From: Berberis thunbergii
Lineage: Eukaryota > Streptophyta > Magnoliopsida > Ranunculales > Berberidaceae
Direction: 5' to 3'
Assembly: GCA_003290165.1 (NCBI GenBank)
Contig: QNQO01010695.1
Location: 23,950-87,949, forward strand
DNA: 64,000 nucleotides
Made by a program: the position numbers and the translations under genes. Positions within the stretch are counted from its first letter, which is position 1; the number at the start of each line of letters is the position of its first letter. Below are positions 47,062 through 60,700 of the stretch, piece after piece. Under the pieces are notes generated by a model, which saw nothing but the letters and a program-made list of their open reading frames with translations, made no database searches and had not been told where the DNA came from.

Positions 47062-47463
47062 GATATATCAAATAAGACTACCATCACGACCATACATGTA
47101 GCAGAGATCGCTCATCATGAGGATCAAATATCTCAAGACCATGCCAACTCACAAAGCCAAAAAAGGTGTATCTAGTCGTAGAAGCCCAAACATGGCCCAT
47201 CAGAACAACTCATAATCAAATGTCCAAATCCAGGTCCAACAAAGTTTTCACTTAGTGAGGAAGAACGTTACAGAGAAAAAGAGTCGTGGAGAGAGTTACT
47301 ACCCCAAAGACACATCTTCATAAAGGAGGAGGTTGTTACAAAGAACTTCTCCCCCGATGAGCCTTAGATACTTAAGTTGCACAGAGAATTGATAACGACT
47401 ATTATATAAGGTAAATGGAACATTCAACAAAGGAATGCAATTTTAATTGAGTTTTGTCTAGAT

Positions 47464-49035
47464 TTGTCTCCATCCCCGAACAGAGTTACTAACTCAAGCA
47501 TCGAAATGCCTTCGGCAACCAAACGGGTGGTCTTTGGCAATCTAACATTTGTTTTGCAGGTTAGATCTACAGAAGACCATATTTTCGTCGCATCAGTTTG
47601 GCTTCATCCGTGGGGAATGACAGTTCCCTTTCAAGAAGAGAGTTTGCAAATGGAAACTCCCTCAGTTCCAATCAACGAGTAAAAAGATTTTGGAACAAAT
47701 GGAGCATTCTACAGACTCACAACCCAACAACAATCAAAATAATCCTTCCACTAGTGAAGCTGCATTGTCGATAATACATGCTTCAAACCCAGCGTGACCA
47801 GGTCAACCATATCTGGCAACAGGAAACCACGACATGGAATGGTAGTCCAGTTATCTCAGACATCCAGCGGCACTGCCAAAAATCCTCGCATGGATCAACT
47901 CATGACTCAGATGGATATTCTAATCAAAGCGGTGAACAAATTCACCCAAGAACATGTTCAATCCACTGACCACGTCCAAACACCACCCCGACAAAACTTT
48001 GTCAACCGCATCCGAGAGAACAACAAAGTTCATGCAGAACTTCAACAGGTGAATCTCAAAGACAATGAACGACCAAAATATGACCCCCTCCAGAATGATG
48101 GGGTCTCTGTGTAAGTTCCATTCATGATCGAATTCATAGATCCCAACGTGTTATACGAATTGGCCAGACAATCATTCTCTAACGTTCTTGTGAGGACTCC
48201 TTTTTATCAAAAAAGCTCACTCCTCCAAAGTTTGAAGCGTACGATGGCACTACCGATCCGACAGACCATCTACGACACTTCCACCACATGATGAGCTTGA
48301 ATAAAACATGAAGTCTATTTTGTGTTGAACCTTTCTTACCAGTGTCACATCCACGGCAATGAGTCAATTCAATAGTCTACTGCTTAGAAAGGGTCCACAT
48401 TACTTGCTACACATTAGGCAAACTATGATTGACGGGTGCAACGATGACACGACCATAGCCACCTTCACACCCAGATTAAAATTGAGACCATTATATGATT
48501 ATCTGAATCTAGACCCCTAAAGAACATGACAACCCTATTGAAGACTGCCCAAAAACACATCACTCTCGAAGAGATGGTGCCTACTAGGAAGAAGAATGAA
48601 TATGAGAAGAGACATGTTTCAGTTAATCGGGAGAGGAGAGATTAAGGACGAAAGAATGACAGGCCTCGAGAGGAAATTGGCTATTCGAAAAGACATTGAA
48701 CCAGTGGCAAGTCCAAGTTCAACAAACAAGAATCTGGAAGGTTGCAGCGCAGAAGATCCAGATATGAACGGGTAACAAACAAACCGATCATGACTTTGAA
48801 AACAAGTCGAGCTGAGGTCCTAAAGCCCATGGCGAAGTGGGAGGACATTAAATGGACACCAAAAATAAGAGGAGATCCAGATGGGCAAAATAAAGGCAAA
48901 TACTGTTATTTCCATGAGGACCACGAACATGACACCGAGGACTGCTACAACTTAAAAAATGAGATCGAGCATCATATCCCAAAAAGACGACTCGGAGAGT
49001 ACATTAGTGGGAAGAGTCCAAAAGGGGAGAAGTAG
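47464..49035 (+). pseudogene. gag of Tat-lineage Ty3/gypsy element, disrupted
   Basis: Frames carry PRMDQLMTQMDILIKAV, PFMIEFIDPNVLYELARQSF, then in shifted frames YDGTTDPTDHLRHFHHMM, the typical gag entry of Tat elements, and DGQNKGKYCYFHEDHEHDTE with DCYNLKNEIE (CCHC-like C-x2-H..H-x4-C arrangement, 48895-48960). Many stops (for example 48113, 48309, 48520) and frameshifts. The region precedes a protease. Confidence 0.8.
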
Positions 49036-49511
49036 ACGCTACTACCAGATCAAAGGAGCGAACAAGGGAGGTGATATACGTCTCACATAGCGTAACGGGA
49101 GAAAAAGAATTATCCAATCGATCTCGGAAGCGATCAATCTAGGATTTACGAATGAGGATCAGATATCCAAAGCCTTTTGCACAATGCGCCAGAATGACGC
49201 AGTGAACCCTGACCTTCTCCAACTAGGACGCAAAGGGAGTCCATTTCCCTCATAATGACACTCTAGTAATTTCAGTGTTGATAGCTGTGTGGGAGATCCA
49301 AAAGGGTATTGGTTGACACAGGTAGCTCGACCAACCTCTGTACCAAACATCATACTGGAAGATGTGATTCATTGACGAGATGATCGTGCCCAATGATCAA
49401 CCAATGGTGGGATTCAACGGAGAACATTGTTGTCCACTCAGAATGATCCAACTGCCAGTCAAAGCAGGAAAATCGTGAAGATAACAAGTCTTGTTGACTG
49501 ATTTCTTTGTT
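49036..49511 (+). pseudogene. Protease region of Tat element, upstream single-copy part
   Basis: Degenerate frames read SNRSRKRSINLGF, then MIVPNDQPMVGFNGEHCCPL and MIQLPVKAGKS, as in Tat-type gag-protease spacers. The expected DTGSS motif is at about 49313-49330 (TTGACACAGGTAGCTCGACC gives DTGSST in one frame). It joins the tandem array at 49512. Confidence 0.65.
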
Positions 49512-52500
49512 GTCGACACTCCATCCGCGTACAACATTCTTTTCGGAAGACCTTGAATATACGAGATGGGTGCAGTGTCCTCCACCATACATCAATGCCT
49601 GAAGTACCATACCAACGATGTCGTCAAGATAATCAAAGGACACCAGCCAGCTGCACATGAATGCCACTATGCAGCAATGAAAGCCTTGCACAGATAGCAA
49701 TTGCTACAAACAACAAGAGGAGCCACTGCAGGTACCTGGCCAAACAATTCCCGACCTCCCGAATGACAATACGACTCCAACAAGTCCAAGAGATCGACCA
49801 AACACTAGACAACCAGAACAAGAAACGACAATGATCTATTTGGATGACGTAAAAGGTGACAAAACAGTTTGGATTGGCACAAAAATCAACTTGGAATTCA
49901 CCACGAAATTTGTCCAGCTGCTGAAGGATAACTATGACGTTTTTGCCTAGACAATGAAAGATATGGTGAGAATAAACCTGTCTATCATTACTCACTAGCA
50001 GCAAGTCAATCTGGACAAGAAACCGGTCCAACAGAAAAGAAGGTCGGTTGCCCCATAACGTAACCAAGCAATAAACAATGAGGTGCACCGTCTGATAACT
50101 ACATGAATGATTAGAGAATTTTACTACCCAGAATGGTTAGCTAACACGGTATTGGTTAATAAGAAGAACAGAAAGTGGAGAGTATGTGTAGATTACACTG
50201 ATCTAAACAAAGCCTTTCTTACTCCCACATATAGAACAAATAGTGGATGTCAGTGCCAAACACGAACTCCTGAGCTTCATGAATGCGTGCTTTGGTTACA
50301 ACCAGATACAAATGCACCTTCCTGACCAAGAGAATACGTTTTTCATAACAGAAAGATGTACATATTGTTACCGAATGATATCATTCGAACTGAAGAATGC
50401 AGGAGCCACGTACCAACAACTGATCAACAGAATGTTCAAATATCAGATGGAAAGACAATGGAGGTGTACATCGATGACATGTTGATCAGAAGTTTATGCC
50501 GAATGAACCATATCAAAGACCTTGAACATGCCTTCTCCCAGCTCCGAAAATACAAAGTGAAGTTGAATCCGGATAAATGTATATTTGGTGTACAATCTAG
50601 AAAATTCCTTGGATATATATGTGGTCAATCAAAAAGGAATCGAAACTGATCCAAAATAGATACAAGCACTCCTCAACATGCAGTCACCAATGAACATAAA
50701 AGGCGAACATAGTCTCAATTGCAAGATAACAGATTTGAACATATTCATTTCCAAGTCATCAAACAAATGTCTAACTTTCTTCAAAACCTTGAAAGGAAAT
50801 AAGATGTTCAAATGGAATGAGGAACGCGAGAAGGCTTTTCAAAGCTTGAAGGCATATATGGGAAGCATAGAACTGCTATCAAACCAAGCACATGAGAAAC
50901 TCTGTATCTATACTTTTTTGTGTCCGATCACGCGGTAAGCCAGCACTGATACGAGAAGAGAATGGCGCACAAAATCTAGTATACTACGTCAGCAAAACAC
51001 TTGCAGATGCCGAGATCAACTACCTAGCTTTGGAAAAATTGGCGTTCGCCTTGACTGTATCTTCAAGAAAGCTACAACCATATTTCAAAGCTCACCCCAT
51101 CATTGTCATGACCGAACAACCACTTTGGTTGGTATTGCACAAACCTGAGCTATCCGGGAGAATAGTGAAATGGGCGGTAAAACTCGGGCAGTTCGACATC
51201 AGCTACGCTCCCCAAACTGCAATAAAAACTCAAGTATTGGTAGATTTCATCGCCAAGTTCACAGGCAGTAACGACCGCCAGCCATACTGTAATCATAAAG
51301 AGGAACAAACCAAACAAATTGTTCATGAATTTGTCCTTCGCTGTGACGAAGAATCCAACGAGTCGGGAAGCGGAGCTAGAATAATTATGTACAACTCGGA
51401 AAGCATAACGTTAGAAAAGGCGATAAAATTCAGTTTCAAAGCCTCAAACAACGAAGTCGAGTACAAAACAATAATAACTGGGTTGCAGTTGGCTAAACAC
51501 CCGAGGAATAAAAGAAATCAATGTGTTCACTGACTCCAAATTAATGGTCAATCAGTTGAAAGACGAATTGCAATTCAAAGACGCTCAAATCAAAGCCTAC
51601 CGGCAAAATACTACCCAGTTGATGGAAAGTTTCCAGGCTGCAACCATACAACAATATGCAAGGGTAAAAAGTAAAAGAGCTGGCGAACTAGCTAAGGAAA
51701 CGTCACGAGCTAAGGAAATGATAATCCGCTTGTCACAATACAGGAAAGTTCCATACTGGAAAATCAAGTGCAAAAAGCATATGCAATGGGCCAGGAAAAT
51801 AATTGAGCGATTATAATCTTCGTGTATATAATGAATGGAGAGCTTCCAATGGACGAGATGGAAACCTGAAAACTACGAAACCGAATAGCGTGGTACACGA
51901 TGATTAATGACAGACTCTACAGGAGATTTTTCCACTGAACCGCTACTAAGATGCCTCTCACCCAACGATGCTGACTATGTTCTGCTAGAGATTCATCATG
52001 GTGTATGTGGAAACCACCTAGGAGGAAGCACATTGACCCATAAAGCTCTAACACTGGGATACTCTTGGCTGACAATGCAAGTGGATCGATGCAAATAAAA
52101 TCTTTTGTGCTTGTGAAAAATGCCAAAGATTTACCCCGTATGCTCACATGCGAGCTAAAACCTAATCCTAATAAACAACCCATGGTCGTTCGCACAATGG
52201 GGGATGGGCAACGTGGGGTCACTTCCATTGTCCGACAAAAAGAAATTCCTCCTTGTAGCGGTAGACTACTTCACTAAGTAGGTAGAGGTGGAGCCGTTAG
52301 CAAAGGTAGGAGAAGCTCAAGCCAAGAAGTTTTTATGAAAAGTCATAATATGCAGATTAAGAGTCCCAAGAGTAATTGTCACAGATCGTGGGAAGCAATT
52401 CGAAGGCAAGAAGGTTAAGAAGTGAGAAAACTTGAGCAATCCAACAACACTTCTCAGCATCTACCCATCCACAGGAAAATGAGCAAGCCGAGGTCACCAA

Positions 52501-53631
52501 CAGAACAATCCTAAAGGCGATCAAAAGGAAGCTTGAAGCATCAAACAGATTGTGGGTGTCCGAACTGCCAGAAATTCTTTGGGATTACAGAACAACTAAA
52601 AGGACTATAACAGGGGAAACTCTATTTTCCCTTGCATACAGATCAGAAGCAATGATACCCGTAGAAATTGGTATGCTCACATTCAAAACTGAAGAGTTTC
52701 GAGTAGAGGATAACAATGAAGCACTAAGAGTCACATTGGATCTCCTCAAAGATAAACAAGAAAAGACCTCTATCAAAACAACAACCTACCAACAACGGAC
52801 GACTAGCTACTATAGCAAGAAAGTAAAGCCTTGTACATTCATTTTCGGCGATTGGATACTCCTAAAAATTCAACTCAACACAAAGGAACCAGGTGCGAGC
52901 AAACTGGATCTGAATTGGGAAGGATCATGCAAGGTGGTAAAAATCAACAGACCATGAACATACTGGCTTTAAAATACGAAGGTCGAACAACTATCACGAT
53001 CGTGGAATATAGAGCATTTGAGAAAATATTATCAATAAAACTTTAAAGTTCACACCCTTCATCTCGCGTTCAAGTGATAAAATTCAATCTAGACGACAAA
53101 GTCAGACGCGATAAAATTCAATATGGACGACAAAGTCAAACTTCAGATTATACTTGAAAAAACACATAGCACAACCAAAGTATCGGGCTATGAATAAAGT
53201 TCAAATATATGTATCAGGTCAAACAAGTTGGACAAAAACATAAAACTTCTGGTGTGATCAACCATGAAGTATTAAGTACCTTGACTTATGAGTCGAACTT
53301 TTTCCTTTGTCAACTAAAATGTATGACATCAAAATACATTTGAAAATTTAGACATACAAAGTTGAATTTGATAAAAAGTTTTGCACGACTAATATCTCGA
53401 ACCACGAAGCACGCTTGGGAAAATTTGGAATAACAAGTTAGAATTAAATCAAGAATTTCGAAAGCGAAAACAACAAAGTCTAACAAATTAGACGAAAAGA
53501 CATACTGAATACAAATGACAGCGATAAATTAAATAAAGACTTTCATTGATTTTCTCCTTCATTACATGATAAGACGTACATAGGTCGCAACATTCAAGAA
53601 GAGGCATGCAGAGGAGGTCGAGTATTTGTAT
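49512..53631 (+). pseudogene. Tat pol tandem unit 1 (protease end, RT, RNase H, integrase)
   Basis: Order: VDTPSAYNILFGR, MGAVSSTIHQCLKYHTNDVV (protease end), KINLEFTTKFVQLLKDNYDV, YPEWLANTVLVNKKNRKWRV and CVDYTDLNKAF (RT start, 50107), then frameshifted VSAKHELLSFMNACFGYNQI, LKNAGATYQQLINRMF, KTMEVYIDDMLIRSL (catalytic YIDD, ~50465), QNLVYYVSKTLADAEINYLA (RNase H link, 50892), SGSGARIIMYNSESITLEKA, SNNEVEYKTIITGLQLAK, VFTDSKLMVNQLK, integrase zinc-binding EIHHGVCGNHLGGSTLTHKA (51907), ATHPQENEQAEVTNRTILKA and LWVSELPEILWDYRTTKRT (52550). Lost bases before 'VSAKHELL', a stop after 'RRSVAP' and a frameshift at YIDD recur in all units. Confidence 0.88.
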
Positions 53632-56600
53632 TGTCGACACTCCATCCGCGTACAACATTCTTTCCGGAAGGCCTTGAATATACGAGATGGGTGCAGTGTC
53701 CTCCATTATACATCAATGCCTAAAGTACCATACCAACGATGTCGTCAAGATAATCAAAGGACACCAGCCAGCTGCACATGAATGCCACTATGCAGCAATG
53801 AAAGCCTTGCACAGATAGCAATTACTACAACAACAAGAGGAGCCACTGCAGGTACCTGGCCAAACAATTCCCGACCTCCCGAATGACAATACGACTCCAA
53901 CAAGTCCAAGAGATCGACCAAACACTGGACAACCAGAACAAGAAACGACAATGATCTATTTGGATGACGTAAAAGGTGACAAAACAGTTTGGATTGGCAC
54001 AAAAATCAACTTGGAATTCACCACGAAATTGGTCCAGCTGCTGAAGGATAACTATGACGTTTTAGCCTGGACAATGAAAGATATGGTGAGAATAAACCTG
54101 TCTATCATTACTCACTGGAAGCAAGTCAATCTGGACAAGAAACCGGTCCAACAGAAAAGAAGGTCGGTTGCCCCATAACGTAACAAAGCATTAAACGATG
54201 AGGTGCCCCGTCTGATAACTACATGAATGATTAGTGAATCTCACTACCCAGAATGGTTAGCTAACACGGTATTGGTTAATAAGAAGAACAGAAAGTGGAG
54301 AGTATGTGTAGATTACACTGATCTAAACAAAGCCTTTCTTACTCCCACATATAGAACAAATAGTGGATGCCAGTGCCAAACACGAACTCCTGAGCTTCAT
54401 GAATGCGTACTTTGGTTACAACCAGATACAAATGCACCTTCCAGACCAAGAGAATACGTTTTTCATAACAGAAAGATGTACATATTGTTACCGAATGATG
54501 TCGTTCGAACTGAAGAATGCAGGAGCCACGTACCAACAAATGATCAACAGAATGTTCAAATATCAGATGGAAAGACAATGGAGGTGTACATCGATGACAT
54601 GTTGATCAGAAGTTTATGCCGAATGAACCATATCAAAGACCTTGAACATGCCTTCTCCCAGCTCCGAAAATACAAAGTGAAGTTGAATCCGGATAAATGT
54701 ACATTTGGTGTAGAATCGAGAAAATTCCTTGGATATATATATGGTCAATCAAAAAGGAATCGAAACTGATCCAAAATAGATACAAGCACTCCTCAACATG
54801 TAGTCACCAATGAACATAAAGGGCGAACATAGTCTCAATTGCAAGATAACAGTTTTGAACATATTCATTTCCAAGTCATCAAACAAATGTCTAACTTTCT
54901 TCAAAATCTTGAAAGGAAATAAGTTGTTCAAATGGAATGAGGAACGCGAGAAGGATTTTCAAAGCTTGAAGGCATATATGGGAAGCATAGAACTGCTATC
55001 AAAACCAAGCACATGAGAAACTCTGTATCTATACTTTTTTTTGTCCGATGACGCGAGAAGCCAGCACTGATACGAGAAGAGACTGGCGCACAAAATCCAG
55101 TATACTACGTCAGCAAAACACTTGCAGATGCCGAGATAAACTACCAAGCTCTGGAAAAATTGGCGTTCGCCCTGACTGTATCTTCAAGAAAGCTACAACC
55201 ATATTTCAAAGCTCACCCCATCATTGTCATGACCGAACAACCACTTTGGTTGGTATTGCACAAACCTGAGCTATCCGGGAGAATAGTGAAACGGGCGGTA
55301 AAACTCGGGCAGTTCGACATCAGCTATGCTCCGCAAACTGCAATAAAAACTCAAGTATTGGTAGATTTCATCGCCGAGTTCACAGGCAGTAACGACCGCC
55401 AGCCAGACTATAATCATAAAGAGGAACAAACCAAACAAATTGTTCATGAATGGGTCCATTGCTGTGACGGAGAATCCAACGAGTCGGGAAGCGGAGCTAG
55501 AATAATTTTGTACAACTCGAAAAGCATAACGTTAGAAAAGGCGATAAAATTCAGTTTCAAAGCCTCAAACAACGAAGTCGAGTACAAAACAGTAATAACT
55601 GGGTTGCAGTTGGCTAAACACCGAGGAATAAAAGAAATCAATGTCTTCACTGACTCCAAATTAATGGTCAATCAGTTGAAAGGCGAATTGCAATTCAAAG
55701 ACGCTCAAATGAAAAGCCTACCGCCAAAATACTACCGAGTTGATGGAAAGTTTCCAGGCTGCAACCATACAACAATATGCAAGGGTAAAAAGTAAAAGAG
55801 CTGGCGAACTAGCTAAGGAAACGTCACGAGCTAAGGAAATGATAATTCGCTTGTCACAATACTGGAAAGTTCCATACTGGAAAATCAAGTGCAAAAAAGC
55901 ATATGCAATGGGCCAGGAAAATAATTGAGCGATTATATCCTCGTGTATATAATGAATGGAGAGCTTCCAATGGACGAGATGGAAACCTGAAAACTACGAA
56001 ACCGAATAGCGTGGTACACGATGATTAATGACAGACTCTACAGGAGATTTTCCACTGAACCGCTACTAAGATACCTCTCACCCAACGATGCTGACTATGT
56101 TCTGCTAGAGATTCATCATGGTGTATGTGGAAACCACCTAGGAGGAAGCACATTGACCCATAAAGCTCTAACACTGGGATACTATTGGCTGACAATGCAA
56201 GTGGATCGATGCAAATAGAATCTTTTGTGCTTGTGAGAAATGCCAAAGATTTGCCCCGTATGCTCACATGCGAGCTAAAACCTAATCCTGATAAACAACC
56301 CATGGTCGTTCGCACAATGGGGGATGGGCATCGTGGGGTCACTTCCATTGTCCGACAGAAAGAAATTCCTCCTTATAGCGGTAGACTACTTCACTAAGTA
56401 GGTAGAAGTGGAGCCGTTAGAAAAGGTAGGTGAAGCTCAAGCCAAGAAGTTTTTATGAAAAGTCATAATATGCAGATTAAGTGTCCAAAGAGTAATTGTC
56501 ACAGATCGTGGGAAGCAATTCGACGGCAAGAAGGTTAAGAAGTGAGAAAACTTGAGCATCCAACAACACTTCTCAGCATCCACCCATCCACAGGCAAATG

Positions 56601-57750
56601 AGCAAGCCAAGGTCACCAACAGAACAATCCTAAAGGCGATCAAAAGGAAGCTTGAAGCATCAAAAGGATTGTGGGTGTCCGAACTACCAGGCATTCTTTG
56701 GGCTTACAGGACAACTAAAAGGACTCTAACAGGGGAAACTCTATTTTCCCTTGCATACAGATCAGAAGCAATGATACCCGTAGAAATTGGTATGCTAACA
56801 TTCAAAACTGAAAAGTTTCGAGTAGAGGATAACAATGAAGCACTAAGAGTCACATTGGATCTCCTCAAAGATAAACAAGAAAAGACTTCTATCAAAACAA
56901 CAACCTACCAACAACGGACGACTAGCTACTATAGCAAGAAAGTAAAGCCTTGTACATTCATTTTCGGCGATTGGATACTCCTAAAAATTCAACTCAACAC
57001 AAAGGAACCAGGTGCGAGCAAACTGAATCTGAATTGGGAAGGATCATGCAAGGTGGTAAAAATCAACAGACCATGAACATACTGGCTGAAAAATACGAAG
57101 GTCGAACAACTATCACGATCGTGGAATATAGAGCATTTGAGAAAATATTATCAATAAAACTTTAAAGTTCACACCCTTCATCTCGCGTTCAAGTGATAAA
57201 ATTCAATCTAGACGACAAAGTCAGACGCGATAAAATTCAATCTGGACGACAAAGTCAGACTTCAGATTATACTTGAAAAAACACATAGCACAACCAAAGT
57301 ATCGGGCTATGAATAAAGTTCAAATATATGTATCAGGTCAAACAAGTTGGACATAAACATAAAACTTCTGGTCTGATCAACCATGAAGTATTAAGTACCT
57401 TGACTTATGAGTCGAACTTTTTCCTTTGTCGACTAAAATGTACGACATCAAAATACATTTGAAAATTTAGACATACAAAGTTGGATTTGATAAAAAGTTT
57501 TGCACGACTAATATCTCGAACCACGAAGCACGCTTGGGAAAATTTGGAATAACAAGTCAGAATTCAATCAAGAATTTCGAAAGCGAAAACAACTAAGTCT
57601 AACAAATTAGACGAAAAGACATACTGAATACAAATGACAGCGATAAATTAAATAAAGACTTTCATTGATTTTCTGCTTCATTGCATGATAAGAACGTACA
57701 TAGGTCGCAACATTCAAGAAGAGGCATGCAGAGGAGGTCGAGTATTTGTA
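53632..57750 (+). pseudogene. Tat pol tandem unit 2
   Basis: Same order as unit 1, offset about 4120 bp, with scattered substitutions and few indels. Landmarks: KLVQLLKDNYDVLAWTMKDM (53951), ISESHYPEWLANTVLV (54227), DASAKHELLSFMNAYFGYNQ (54363), KTMEVYIDDML (about 54585), KPELSGRIVKRAVKLGQFD (55160-55795), INDRLYRRFSTEPLLRYLSP (56021), STHPQANEQAKVTNRTILKA and LWVSELPGILWAYRTTKRT (56552-57076). Carries the same stops and frameshifts as unit 1, so it too is inactive. Confidence 0.88.
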
Positions 57751-60700
57751 TTGTCGACACTCCATCCGCGTACAACATTTTTTCCGGAAGGCCTTGAATA
57801 TACGAGATGGGTGCAGTGTCCTCCACCATACATCAATGCCTGAAGTACCATACCAACGATGTCGTCAAGATAATCAAAGGACACCAGCCAGCTGCACATG
57901 AATGCCACTATGCAGCAATGAAAGCCTTGCACAGATAGCAATTACTACAACAACAAGAAGAGCCACTGCAGGTACCTGGCCAAACAATTCCCGACCTCCC
58001 GAATGACAATACGACTCCAACAAGTCCAAGAGATCGACCAAACACTGGACAACTAGAACAAGAAACGACAATGATCTATTTGGATGACGTAAAAGGTGAC
58101 AAAACAGTTTGGATTGGCACAAAAATCAACTTGGAATTCACCACGAAATTGGTCCAGCTGCTGAAGGATAACTATGACGTTTTTGCGTGGACAATGAAAG
58201 ATATGGTGAGAATAAACCTGTCTATCATTACTCACTGGCTGCAAGTCAATCTGGACAAGAAAACCGGTCCAACAGAAAAGAAGGTCGGTTGCCCCATTAA
58301 ACGTAACCAAGCAATAAACAATGAAGGTGCACCGTCTGATAACTACATGAATGATTAGAGAATTTCACTACCCAGAATGGTTAGCTAACACGGTATTGGT
58401 TTAATAAGAAGAACAGAAAAGTGGAGAGTATGTGTAGATTACAACTGATCTAAACAAAGCCTTTCTTACTCCCACATATAGAACAAATAGTGGATGTCAG
58501 TGCCAAACACCGAACTCCTGAGCTTCATGAATGCGTACTTTGGTTACAACCAGATAACAAATGCACCTTCGACCAAAGAATACATTTTTCATAACAGAAA
58601 GATGTACATATTGTTACCGAATGATGTCGTTCGAAACTGAAGAATGCAGGAGCCACGTTACCAACAACTGATCAACAGAATGTTCAAAATATCAGATTGG
58701 AAAAGACAATGGAGGTGTACACGATGACATGTGATCAGAAGTTTATGCCGAATGAACCATATCAAAGACCTTGAACATGCCTTCTCCCAGCTCCGAAAAT
58801 ACAAGTGAAGTTGAATCCGGATAAATGTACATTTGGTGTAGAATCGAGAAAATTCCTTGGATATATATATGGTCAATCAAAAAGGAATCGAAACTGATCC
58901 AAAATAGATACAAGCACTCCTCAACATGCAGTCACCAATGAACATAAAGGGCGAACATAGTCTCAATTGCAAGATAACAGTTTTGAACATATTCATTTCC
59001 AAGTCATCAAACAAATGTCTAACTTTCTTTCAAAAATCTTGAAAGGAAATAAGATGTTCAAATGGAATGAGGAACGCGAGAAGGCTTTTCAATGCTTGAA
59101 GGCATATATGGAAGCATAGAACTGCTATCAAACCAAGCACATGAGAAAATCTGTATCTATACTTTTTTGTGTCCGATCACGCGGTAAGCCAGCACTGATA
59201 CGAGAGAGAATGGCGCACAAAATCCAGTATACTACGTCAGCAAAAACACTTGCAGATGCGCGAGATCAACTACCTAGCTTTGGAAAATTGGCGTTTCGCC
59301 CCTGACTGTATCTTCAAGAAAGCTACAACCATATTTCAAAGCTCACCCATCATTGGTCATGACCGAACAACCACTTTGGTTGGTATTGCACAAACCTGAG
59401 CTATCCGGGAGAATAGTAAAATGGGCTGTAAAACTCGGGGCAGTTCGACATCAGCTACGCTCCCCAAACTGCAATTAAAAACTCAAGTGATTGGTAGATT
59501 TCATCGCCGAGTTCACAGGCAGTAACACCGCCAGCCAGACTGTAATCATAAAGAGGAACAAACCAAACAAATTGTTCATGAATGGGTCCTCGCTGTGACG
59601 GAGAATCCAACGAGTCGGGAAGCGGAGCTAGAATAATTTGTCACAACTCGGAAAGCATAACGTTAGAAAAGGCGATAAAATTCAGTTTCAAAGCCTCAAA
59701 CAACGAAGTCGAGTACAAAACAGTAATAACTGGGGTTGCAGTTGGCGAAACACGAGGAATAAAAGAAATCAATGTCTTCACTGACTCCAAATAATGGTCA
59801 ATCAGTTTGAAAGGCGAATTGCAATTCAAAGACGCTCAATGAAAGCCTACCGCCAAGAATACTACCGAGTGGATGGAAGTTTCCAGGCTGCAACCCATAC
59901 AACAATATGCAAGGGTAAAAAGTAAAAGAGCTGGTGAACTAGCTAAGGAAACATCACGAGCTAGGAAATGATATCCGCTTGTCACAATACAGGAAAGTTC
60001 CATACTGGAAAATCAAGTGCAAAAAAGCATATTGCAATGGGCCAGGAGAAATAATTGAGCGATTTATAATCATCGTGTATATAATGAATGGAGAGCTTCC
60101 ACATGGACGAGATGGAAATTTGAAAACTACGAAACCGAATAGCGTGGTACACGATGATTAATGACAGACTCTACAGGAGATTTTCCACTGAACCGCTACT
60201 AAGATTGCCTCTCACCTCAACGATGCTGACCGATGTTCTGCTAGAGATTCATCATGGTGTATGTGGAAACCACCTAGGAGGAAGCACATGACCCATAAAG
60301 CTCTGACACGGGATACTATTGGCTGACAATGCAAGTGGATGCAAATAAACTCTTTGTGCTTGTGACAAATGCAAAGATTTACCCCGTATGTCACATGCGA
60401 GCTAAAACCTAATCTTGATAACAACCCATGGTCGTTCGCACAATGGTGGATGGGCACGTGAGTCACTTCCATTGTCCGACAGAAAGAAATTCCTCCTTAT
60501 AGAGGTAGACTACTTCACTAAGTAGGTAGAGGTGAAGCCGTAGCAAAGGTAGGAGAAGCTCAAGCCAAGAAGTTTTTATGAAAATCATAATATGCAGATT
60601 AAGAGTCCCAAGAGTAATTGTCACAGATCGTGGGAAGCAATTCGAAGGAAGAAGGTTAAGAAGTGAGAAAACTTGAGCATCCAACAACACTTCTCAGCAT

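Noticed and set aside
46966..47175. Asn-Lys repeat protein
   Set aside because: Product of a (TAAAAA)10 microsatellite.
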